From a virus: 21,003 nucleotides of DNA. Made by a program: the position numbers and the translations under genes. Position 1 is the stretch's first letter; each line of letters starts with the position of its first letter. The notes under the pieces were generated by a model, which saw nothing but the letters and a program-made list of their open reading frames with translations, had not been told where the DNA came from and did not search any database. Location of the stretch: IMG/VR virus record IMGVR_UViG_3300038701_000581, positions 1 to 21,003 of that record; one strand, 5' to 3'. Below, in pieces: positions 1-5,804 of the stretch.

Positions 1-11
1 AACACACAGAC

Positions 12-16
12 AGGAG
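12..16 (+). promoter_or_regulatory. Ribosome binding site of the GNAT-like gene
   Basis: AGGAG lies seven bases before the ATG at 24. It is a good Shine-Dalgarno match and supports that start although the gene sits almost at the window edge. Confidence 0.6.
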
Positions 17-23
17 CGCGGGC

Positions 24-500
24 ATGTCCGAGACTATAACCCATACGCATAGCGTGCATTTCCGTGTCCTGACTGCGCAACAGTTCTTCAATGAGGCGGT
101 TGGGCTTTTGATCGCGCACCGCGAGGAACTGGCGACAGACAAGGCGCTGATGAAGCTGAAGCCAGATTTCGACAAGTATTATGCGCTCGATGAGATGGGT
201 GAGCTGATGGTGATCGGCGCTTATCGCGGCAATGAAATGGTCGGTTACAGTGTGAACATCATCACGAACAATCTGCACTATGCGGACCTGATGATGTGTC
301 AGAACGACGTGCTGTTCCTCTCAATGAGTGAGCGCAAGGGCGCAACGGGCCTTCGTTTGATCCGCAAGACTGAGCAGCTTGCCAAGCTGGAGGGCGCTCA
401 GATTATGCTCTGGCACGCTAAGCCAGGGACAAACCTTGATCAGCTTATGCCTCGCATGGGCGGGACCGTTCAAGACGTTATCTGGAAGGTGAATCTGTAA
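24..500 (+). CDS. GNAT-like acetyltransferase-family protein of the virion gene block
   Basis: This 158-residue protein has the look of a GCN5-related N-acetyltransferase (GNAT) fold. A central strand region (VIGAYRGNEMVGYSV, about residues 63-77) is followed by a second strand and then a loop-helix, SERKGATGLRLIRK at about 102-115, in the place of the acetyl-CoA pyrophosphate-binding loop. The loop departs from the classical R/Q-x-x-G-x-G/A pattern, so catalysis is uncertain. Proteins of this kind often lie next to the portal gene in podoviruses and have no established role; modification of a host or virion protein is a guess. A good ribosome binding site precedes the ATG. The stop codon overlaps the next start (TAATG), pointing to translational coupling. 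The family call is from motif and position, not from a search. Confidence 0.65.
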   Translation: MSETITHTHSVHFRVLTAQQFFNEAVGLLIAHREELATDKALMKLKPDFDKYYALDEMGELMVIGAYRGNEMVGYSVNIITNNLHYADLMMCQNDVLFLSMSERKGATGLRLIRKTEQLAKLEGAQIMLWHAKPGTNLDQLMPRMGGTVQDVIWKVNL

Positions 501-799
501 TGGCGGTTAGTGCAGTTGTTGGCGCGGTTGCTGCGGGGACCAGTGCTTATTCGGCATCGAAGCAGCGCAAAGCTCAGAAAAAGGCACAGCGTCAGGCTGC
601 GCAGCAAGCGGAAGACGCACGGCGTCAAGCTGATCGAGAGTTTAACCGTGCCAATCAAAAGAGCCCGAACGTTGCGGCGCTGTTCAAAAAGAACAAGGCG
701 AGCGGCGGTCTGGGCACGAGCGGCACATTTTTGACGGGTGGCGGCGGTGCGCCTGTTTCAAGCGGCATGTTGGGCCGCACAACGCTGTTAGGAGGCTAA
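500..799 (+). CDS. Small virion protein, T7 gp7.3-like (tail assembly/ejected)
   Basis: This 99-residue protein starts with a short apolar Ala/Val/Gly stretch (1-17). A strongly basic Lys/Arg/Gln helix follows (about 20-50), and the end is Gly-rich, with the motifs GTFLTGGGG (75-83) and LGRTTLLGG (91-99). The size, the basic helix, the Gly-rich tail and the position directly before the portal gene recall T7 gp7.3, a protein of about the same length that is needed for fiber attachment and leaves the virion at infection. The paired LTGG and LG.TTLLG motifs recur in my memory of similar small podovirus proteins. The start overlaps the upstream stop by one base, and the stop TAA lies directly before the portal ATG. 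The assignment by analogy is moderate; the apolar N-terminus could instead be read as a membrane-interacting segment. Confidence 0.55.
   Translation: MAVSAVVGAVAAGTSAYSASKQRKAQKKAQRQAAQQAEDARRQADREFNRANQKSPNVAALFKKNKASGGLGTSGTFLTGGGGAPVSSGMLGRTTLLGG
790..795 (+). promoter_or_regulatory. Strong ribosome binding site of the portal gene
   Basis: AGGAGG lies four bases before the portal ATG at 800, overlapping the last codons of the upstream gene. It is one of the strongest Shine-Dalgarno matches in the window. Confidence 0.65.
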
Positions 800-2524
800 A
801 TGGCATATGATCCTGTTGTCTCCACCTATGGCGGGGGACTTTCGAAGCGTTCACGCTATGAGCAACTTGTTACCGATCGATCGCCCTGGCTTACGCACTG
901 GACGGAACTCGCTGATCGAATTGATCCGCACGCTATTCGTGTTGACAGCACTGATCGCAATCGCGGTGAGCGTTCTCGTGGTCAGATTATTGATAATACG
1001 GCCACGCTAGGGCTTCAAACGCTTGCGGCTGGGCTTATGTCCGGCATGACATCGCCTGCGCGCCCCTGGTCACGTCTGACGCTTGACGATGAGGAATTGA
1101 TGGAGTTCGAGCCGGTCAAGGAATGGCTGAGCGGCGAAACCAAACGTTTGTTGCGTGTGTTCCACAAGTCGAACACGTATTTGATGCTACACCAGATCTA
1201 CCGCGATTTGGGCCTTGCGGGCACAGCTTGCTCGATCACGATGGATAGCTACGAGAAAGTAGTCAGCCATTATAACTCGCCGGTCGGTGAGTGGGCCTTG
1301 GCAGGTGATTTCCTCGGCACTGTCAACACAGTGGGCCGCGAGTTTGAGAAGACAGTAGGCGAATTGGTCAGCGAGTTCGGCCTGAGTGCTGTGTCATCTC
1401 GGGTGCGGGATCATTATGATCGGGGCAATTATCAAGCTCCGGTCACGATCGTTCACATGATTGAGCCGCGCCGTGAGCGGGACACAAGCAAGCGCGATGC
1501 GATGAACAAGGCTTATTCGTCTTGCTATATCGAAGTGGCTTACGGCAATACGCAGACCAAGGACTATGCGGGAGGTCATTTGCTGCGTGAAGGCGGCTAT
1601 GAGGATTTCCCCGGTCTATGCCCGCGTTGGGACCGCAGATCTGGCGACATTTACGGCACGAGCCCAGCCATGACGGTGCTTGGCGACATCAAACAGCTTT
1701 ACCATGAGCAATTGCAGAAGGGTAAGGCGATTGAATACAAGACCATGCCACCTGTTCAGGCTCCAACGAGCCTAGAGGGTCGCCCAATGGACATGCTACC
1801 GGGCGGGCGTGTGTTTAATGATACGAATGGTCAGAAGATCGAGGCGCTTTGGCAGGTCAATCTTGATCTGAATGATTTGCGTGAAGATATTTATGATGTT
1901 CGCGAGCGTATCCGGGCAGGCTTTTTCACTGACGTGTTCCGCATGTTTAGTTCTGGCGCTGATCCGACCATGACGGCGACTGAGGTTGCAGAACGGCATG
2001 AAGAGAAAATGCTGATGCTTGGCCCTGTTCTGGAGCGCCTACACGGTGAATTGCTTCGCCCATTGGTTGAAAACACGTTCGCCCGGATGGTTGAGGTTGG
2101 CATGGTTGCGCCTCCGCCTCCTGAATTAGAGGGCATGGAGCTGAATGTAGAGTTTACGTCAGTCCTGGCGCAGGCTCAGCAAGCGATTGGCACGAATGGC
2201 GTTGATCGGTTTGTTGGCAATCTCGGCATGATTGCTCAGATGAAGCCGGATGTCTTGGACAAGTTTGATTCTGACGCATGGGCGGACATGTATTCTGAAA
2301 GCCTTGGCGTTGATCCCAAGATGATTATTGGCAATGAGCGGGTTGGATTTATCCGCGAGGCCCGCGCCGAAGCGCAACGCAAGCAAGAGATGATTGAATC
2401 GGCTGCGCAGCAAGCCAGTGTTGCCAAAGACCTTGGCGGGGTGAAGACTGATGAGCCGAACATGGCAATGGATTTGATGAACCAGTTACAGGGCTATGGC
2501 AGCCCGAGCGGCGTTGAAGTCTAA
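800..2524 (+). CDS. Portal protein (head-to-tail connector)
   Basis: The product is the 574-residue portal, the dodecameric ring at the unique capsid vertex through which DNA enters and leaves and to which the tail adaptor binds. Its N-terminal region has the typical podovirus connector pattern: RYEQLVTDRSPWLTHWTEL at about 19-37, then DNTATLGLQTLAAGLMSGMTSPARPWSRL (in two pieces, about 66-94). Both are hallmarks of the head-tail connecting protein family that includes T7 gp8 (536 aa) and epsilon15 gp4. A later segment rich in Met/Thr (FSSGADPTMTATEV, about 383-396) is the conserved stretch after the wing helices, and the C-terminus is helical and Gln/Ala-rich, as for barrel helices. An AGGAGG site precedes the ATG. 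The TAA overlaps the next ATG. The call is firm. Confidence 0.95.
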   Translation: MAYDPVVSTYGGGLSKRSRYEQLVTDRSPWLTHWTELADRIDPHAIRVDSTDRNRGERSRGQIIDNTATLGLQTLAAGLMSGMTSPARPWSRLTLDDEELMEFEPVKEWLSGETKRLLRVFHKSNTYLMLHQIYRDLGLAGTACSITMDSYEKVVSHYNSPVGEWALAGDFLGTVNTVGREFEKTVGELVSEFGLSAVSSRVRDHYDRGNYQAPVTIVHMIEPRRERDTSKRDAMNKAYSSCYIEVAYGNTQTKDYAGGHLLREGGYEDFPGLCPRWDRRSGDIYGTSPAMTVLGDIKQLYHEQLQKGKAIEYKTMPPVQAPTSLEGRPMDMLPGGRVFNDTNGQKIEALWQVNLDLNDLREDIYDVRERIRAGFFTDVFRMFSSGADPTMTATEVAERHEEKMLMLGPVLERLHGELLRPLVENTFARMVEVGMVAPPPPELEGMELNVEFTSVLAQAQQAIGTNGVDRFVGNLGMIAQMKPDVLDKFDSDAWADMYSESLGVDPKMIIGNERVGFIREARAEAQRKQEMIESAAQQASVAKDLGGVKTDEPNMAMDLMNQLQGYGSPSGVEV

Positions 2525-2856
2525 TGAATGAGGCATCGATCGAGGCCCTGTTTGGTCTCAGCGGCGACACAAGCGAGAGGCGTCAGAGCCTAAGCGATGA
2601 TCAGAAGCGCCAGCTTGATCAGCTTGACCAGGACATGGCTTGGCTTCTCCAGCATCCACAAGGCCAGCGTGTGATCGTGGCATTTCTTGCCAAGTGTCGC
2701 TTGAGCTTTGGAAATTTCACCGGCAACTCGACAACGTTCAAGCTGGAAGGTCAGCGCGAACTTGGTCTTGAGCTGATCCGGTGGATACGAGCGGCGGACT
2801 CTAAGCAGGCCCGCAAAATTGTAGCAGAATTGTTCATAGGAGATGACTATGACTGA
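2524..2856 (+). CDS. Bbp19-like phage protein
   Basis: This 110-residue protein has the core pattern DMAWLLQHPQGQRVIVAFLAK (in two pieces, about 37-57), then FGNFTGNSTTFKLEGQRELG (about 62-81) and a helical end. This is how I recognise the small Bbp19 family, named after Bordetella phage BPP-1, whose members lie between portal and capsid genes. The function is not known to me. The protein is likely a virion or assembly factor, because it is cotranscribed with portal and scaffold. The ATG overlaps the portal stop by one base with only a weak upstream GAAG, so translation probably depends on coupling. The end overlaps the scaffold gene by eight bases. Confidence 0.7.
   Translation: MNEASIEALFGLSGDTSERRQSLSDDQKRQLDQLDQDMAWLLQHPQGQRVIVAFLAKCRLSFGNFTGNSTTFKLEGQRELGLELIRWIRAADSKQARKIVAELFIGDDYD
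2838..2842 (+). promoter_or_regulatory. Ribosome binding site deciding the scaffold start
   Basis: AGGAG ends directly before an ATG at 2843 and six bases before a second in-frame ATG at 2849. Normal spacing is five to nine bases, so 2849 is the likely initiation codon and the protein begins MTDETLM. Confidence 0.6.
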
Positions 2857-3436
2857 CGAAACGTTGATGACCGAAACCGCAAGCACACCTGAAGGGGAGG
2901 CATCATCGGAAGCGACTGAAACCACTACGGAGACAGTCGAAACCACCGCAGAAGAGGTCAAAGCCGAAACTGTGGAGACGGCAGACGAGCCTATCGAGTA
3001 CACATTTGAGCTTCCTGAAGGGGTCAGCATGGCTGATGAAACCCTTGAGGGCTTGAAGTCGCTCGCGGGTGATCTGAAGCTTGATCAGGAAGGCGCTGAT
3101 AAGGTCAAAGACCTTGGCGTTGAGATGCTGAAAAAATGGGAAACCGCTCAATCTGAAGCGCTTGAAGCCATGCGGACCGAATGGGCCGATGCGGCGAAGA
3201 GTGACAAGGAGATAGGCGGGGCGAAATTTGATGAAAACCTTGCGGGCGCTAAGGCTGCAATGGACAAATTCGCCACTCCTGAACTTACAGCATTCCTGAA
3301 TGAATCTGGTTTGGGCAACCATCCAGAGATGATCCGTCTGTTCTGGAAACTGAATACTCAGATTTCCGATGACGCATTGGTGTCGGGCAATCCGGCACCT
3401 CAACCCAAAACGCGCGCCGAAGTTCTTTTCGGCTAG
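2849..3436 (+). CDS. Capsid scaffolding protein
   Basis: This 195-residue acidic protein (from the ATG at 2849; a start two codons earlier at 2843 is possible but has no spacer to the AGGAG) sits directly before the major capsid gene, the standard place for the scaffold. Residues about 7-47 are a low-complexity Glu/Thr/Ala run. The middle and C-terminal parts are predicted helices with alternating charged and apolar residues (for example around EGLKSLAGDLKLDQEGADKV, about 66-85). The end carries WKLNTQISDDALV and a short polar tail. Scaffold proteins are internal, helical, acidic and poorly conserved, and bind the inside of the capsid protein during procapsid assembly; that role is inferred from composition and context. 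No protease motif is seen. Confidence 0.8.
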   Translation: MTDETLMTETASTPEGEASSEATETTTETVETTAEEVKAETVETADEPIEYTFELPEGVSMADETLEGLKSLAGDLKLDQEGADKVKDLGVEMLKKWETAQSEALEAMRTEWADAAKSDKEIGGAKFDENLAGAKAAMDKFATPELTAFLNESGLGNHPEMIRLFWKLNTQISDDALVSGNPAPQPKTRAEVLFG

Positions 3437-3446
3437 CACCTTTAAA

Positions 3447-3451
3447 AAGGA
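3447..3451 (+). promoter_or_regulatory. Ribosome binding site of the capsid gene
   Basis: AAGGA lies within an A-rich 22-base gap between scaffold and capsid genes, seven bases before the ATG at 3459. The A-rich, unstructured leader fits a highly translated gene. No promoter or terminator is evident in the gap. Confidence 0.6.
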
Positions 3452-3458
3452 AAACTAG

Positions 3459-4469
3459 ATGGCTACGCTATCCACGATTCATCCCACTCTGCGGGATGTA
3501 ACGAGCCGACTCGACCCTAATGGGAAGATCGACACGATTGCAGAGATCCTGGCGGAAACCAATGAGATTTTAGACGATATGGTCTGGCTCGAAGGTAACC
3601 TGCCAACTGGCCACCGCACGACAGTTCGGACTGGCTACCCTACGCCAACATGGCGCAAGCTCTATGGCGGCGTTCAGCCGACCAAATCCAAAACCGCGCA
3701 AGTCACTGACACATGCGGGATGCTGGAAGCTTATGCTGAAGTTGACAAGGCGCTGGCGGACCTGAACGGCAATACGTCAGAGTTTCGTTTGTCAGAGAAC
3801 AACGCACACCTGATCGGCATGAACGAACAGATGGTTGATACTCTGATCTATGGCGACGAGGACACAAACCCTGAGCGGTTTACTGGCCTTGCGTCTCGTT
3901 ATTCTACAAAGGCAAGCGGTGAGCAGGCAGAGAACATTATCCTTCAGTCGGGCACCACGCCGGACAATGCGGACAATGCCTCGATCTATCTGGTTGTTTG
4001 GGGTGCCACGACATGTCATGGCATTTATCCGAAGGGCTCTACGGCTGGTCTGCAAATGACCGACAAGGGCCAAGTCACGATTGAAGACGTTGACGGTTCT
4101 GGCGGGCGCATGGAAGCCTATCGGACCCATTACCGTTGGGATTGTGGACTGACTGTTCGTGACTGGCGTTATGTCGTTCGCATTCAGTACAATGATGAGG
4201 ATCTGACAAGCGATGCATCGTCTGGGCCAGACTTGATCGACCTGATGACTGAGGCGGTTGATATTCCGCCAAGTCTCAGCGTCGGCAAGCCATGCTTCAT
4301 GATGAACCGCCGCGCCAAGTCTTACCTGCGTCGCCAGATGGTGAACAAGGTGAAAAACTCGACGCTCACGATGGAAGAGATTGCTGGTAAGAAAGTGATG
4401 TCTTTCGACGGCATTCCATGCCGCCGCGTTGATGCGCTGCTTCGCACTGAAACCGGCATCGCAACTTAA
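3459..4469 (+). CDS. Major capsid protein, epsilon15 gp7 type
   Basis: The product is the 336-residue major capsid protein that forms the icosahedral shell, almost the same length as epsilon15 gp7. Recognisable parts are the N-terminal ILAETNEILDDMVWLEGNLP (about 29-48), then TVRTGYPTPTWRKLYGGV (about 53-70), the acidic central region with ENNAHLIGMNEQMVDTLIYG (about 111-130), and GIYPKGSTAGLQ (about 188-199). These are typical of the capsid family of epsilon15/BPP-1-like podoviruses rather than of T7 gp10. It has an HK97 fold in that family. It follows the scaffold gene with an AAGGA leader and is followed eleven bases later by the cement protein gene. I see no delta-domain or protease, so maturation is likely by expansion without cleavage; this is inferred from the family. 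Confidence 0.93.
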   Translation: MATLSTIHPTLRDVTSRLDPNGKIDTIAEILAETNEILDDMVWLEGNLPTGHRTTVRTGYPTPTWRKLYGGVQPTKSKTAQVTDTCGMLEAYAEVDKALADLNGNTSEFRLSENNAHLIGMNEQMVDTLIYGDEDTNPERFTGLASRYSTKASGEQAENIILQSGTTPDNADNASIYLVVWGATTCHGIYPKGSTAGLQMTDKGQVTIEDVDGSGGRMEAYRTHYRWDCGLTVRDWRYVVRIQYNDEDLTSDASSGPDLIDLMTEAVDIPPSLSVGKPCFMMNRRAKSYLRRQMVNKVKNSTLTMEEIAGKKVMSFDGIPCRRVDALLRTETGIAT

Positions 4470-4472
4470 GGA
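4468..4472 (+). promoter_or_regulatory. Ribosome binding site of the cement protein gene
   Basis: AAGGA overlaps the capsid stop codon and lies eight bases before the ATG at 4481. Confidence 0.5.
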
Positions 4473-4480
4473 ATAGAGAA

Positions 4481-4936
4481 ATGATTTTAGACGAACGTAT
4501 TGAATTTGCGAGCGCCACGGCGCTTGATACGTCAGGCACGGACACTGATTTGATCGGTGACGTGTATGACACGGGCGGCGATGGCTGGAATGAGGCTGAA
4601 GGGCTTTATCTGGTCATTCAGGTCTCGACCACGGCCACCTCTGCCGGGTCTGCGACTGTGCAGTTCCACCTTGCCTCTGATGCGGCGGCTGCGATTGCGA
4701 CGGATGGCTCTGCGACTTATCACTGGTCATCTGATGCGATTGCCGTAGCTGCGCTTACGGCTGGTTACTATGTGGCTAAGATTGCAATTCCGGCAGGCCA
4801 GTATGAGCGCTATGTCGGTATCTTGACCACGACCGGAACGGCAGCGATTACGGGTGGTGCGATTAACGCCTTTGTGACGCCAAACATCAAGACCTGGAAA
4901 GCGTTTGCGAACGCGCCGGGTGCTGCAATTTCGTAA
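4481..4936 (+). CDS. Capsid cement/decoration protein, Bbp16-like
   Basis: This 151-residue protein is made mostly of short strand-forming segments rich in Ala/Thr/Gly/Val. It opens with MILDERIEFASATAL, and later has GDVYDTGGDGW (about 26-36) and YLVIQVSTTATSAGSATVQF (about 43-62), a pattern I associate with Bbp16 of Bordetella phage BPP-1. That protein binds the outside of the capsid as a cement protein with a jellyroll-type fold; epsilon15 gp10 has the equivalent job. The gene follows the capsid gene after eleven bases, as expected for the pair. No cysteine or signal peptide is seen. The family call rests on pattern and position; the cement role is inferred from the family. Confidence 0.75.
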   Translation: MILDERIEFASATALDTSGTDTDLIGDVYDTGGDGWNEAEGLYLVIQVSTTATSAGSATVQFHLASDAAAAIATDGSATYHWSSDAIAVAALTAGYYVAKIAIPAGQYERYVGILTTTGTAAITGGAINAFVTPNIKTWKAFANAPGAAIS

Positions 4937-4941
4937 GGAGG
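4935..4941 (+). promoter_or_regulatory. Near-perfect ribosome binding site of the 69-residue gene
   Basis: AAGGAGG lies seven bases before the ATG at 4949 and overlaps the cement-gene stop. It is the best Shine-Dalgarno match in the window, and it fixes the start of a gene that would otherwise be easy to miss. Confidence 0.7.
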
Positions 4942-4948
4942 GTAACTT

Positions 4949-5158
4949 ATGCCTATGCGCAAAGTTATTGCTCGCGGTTACTTCAACAAGAAAGTCTGGG
5001 AGCCCGGTGAAGAAATCGAGGTTCCTGCGGGCTTTACGGCAAAGTGGCTTGAGGGCGCGCAAGCGCCCGTTAAGCGCCGCCGCAAGAAGGCAGAGCCCGA
5101 AGTGGCCGCGCCTGAAGTAACCGAAGAAACTGACGTGTCTGATGACGACGCCAGTTGA
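4949..5158 (+). CDS. Small phage protein between capsid and tail genes
   Basis: This 69-residue protein has two parts. A small strand-rich domain, KVIARGYFNKKVWEPGEEIE (about 5-24) and VPAGFTAKWLEGAQA (about 25-39), is followed by a basic patch KRRRKK (42-47) and an acidic tail rich in Glu, Val and Asp. I know similar short proteins from the capsid-tail boundary of other phages but no function. A near-perfect AAGGAGG precedes it, suggesting strong expression, which would suit a virion or head-completion component. The last 17 bases overlap the start of the tail adaptor gene in another frame. An overlapping ORF in a different frame (4905-5120) lacks such a leader and is discarded. Confidence 0.6.
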   Translation: MPMRKVIARGYFNKKVWEPGEEIEVPAGFTAKWLEGAQAPVKRRRKKAEPEVAAPEVTEETDVSDDDAS

Positions 5159-5804
5159 TATCTGCAACGTGGCCTTGGCTCATATTGGGCACAAGGCCAC
5201 AGTTGCCTCGATTGATCCGCCAGAGGCTTCGGTCGAAGCGGAGTACGGTGCATTGTTCTGGCCGAGCGTGCGCCGATCGACGCTTAGTTCTCATTCGTGG
5301 GGCTTTGCGACTGAGCGTGCGTCCTTGGCGAGTTTGGCGGTAACGCCTCCGACGCCTTGGACGTATGCTTATCCTATGCCGTCTGAAAGTATTCGGTTTC
5401 TGGGGGTCAAGGAGCCGAATGCGAGCGATGACATCCCGTTCTCTGATGCGCGGGTTGGCAGGCAAGCTAATCAAAGCGTGATCTACACAGATGTAGAGAA
5501 TGCGGTCGCGATTTATGTAGCGGATGTCACAGATACCCAGCTTTACACGGGCGAGCTGATTACAGCTTGTGAATATCTCATGGCGGCGAAATATGCCGGT
5601 CCTATCATCAAGGGCGCTGAGGGCGTGAATGTCGCGCGTGCGATGACAGAGATGGGCATGTATCACTTGAATGAAGCCAAGCGGATTGATGCAGCGCAGA
5701 CGCAAAATAGCGATGTGACGAGCCCGAGCACTTACAAGGCGGGACATTTGCAGGCGCGGGGGATTAGTACCGTGACGGCAGATGCGAAGATTGTCCGTAG
5801 CTAA
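5142..5804 (+). CDS. Tail tubular protein A / tail adaptor (T7 gp11-like)
   Basis: This 220-residue protein is the adaptor ring that binds below the portal and carries the nozzle. The N-terminal signature is clear: DICNVALAHIGHKATVASID (6-25) followed by EAEYGALFWPSVRRSTLSSH (32-51) and SWGFATERASL. The same order is seen in T7 gp11 (196 aa) and relatives: a DICN-AL--IG helix, an acidic spacer, then Y---R---L--H-W-FA. Its ATG lies 17 bases inside the upstream gene and has no clear ribosome binding site, so translation is likely coupled. The TAA overlaps the nozzle ATG. Secure. Confidence 0.92.
   Translation: MTTPVDICNVALAHIGHKATVASIDPPEASVEAEYGALFWPSVRRSTLSSHSWGFATERASLASLAVTPPTPWTYAYPMPSESIRFLGVKEPNASDDIPFSDARVGRQANQSVIYTDVENAVAIYVADVTDTQLYTGELITACEYLMAAKYAGPIIKGAEGVNVARAMTEMGMYHLNEAKRIDAAQTQNSDVTSPSTYKAGHLQARGISTVTADAKIVRS

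Noticed and set aside
2590-3030. Minus-strand ORF with Ser/Val-rich, seemingly apolar stretch
   Set aside because: The Ser/Val richness is just the complement of the scaffold's Glu/Thr codons; no ribosome site and no gap for a gene.
3437-3458. Promoter or terminator between scaffold and capsid genes
   Set aside because: The gap is only 22 bases, A-rich, without a hairpin or a consensus; it holds only a ribosome binding site.
4905-5120. Alternative ORF overlapping the 69-residue gene
   Set aside because: The neighbour at 4949 has an AAGGAGG leader and better composition; this one has neither.
5070-5747. Minus-strand ORF of 225 codons over the adaptor gene
   Set aside because: Arg-rich composition and complete overlap with the clearly recognised adaptor gene point to a shadow.
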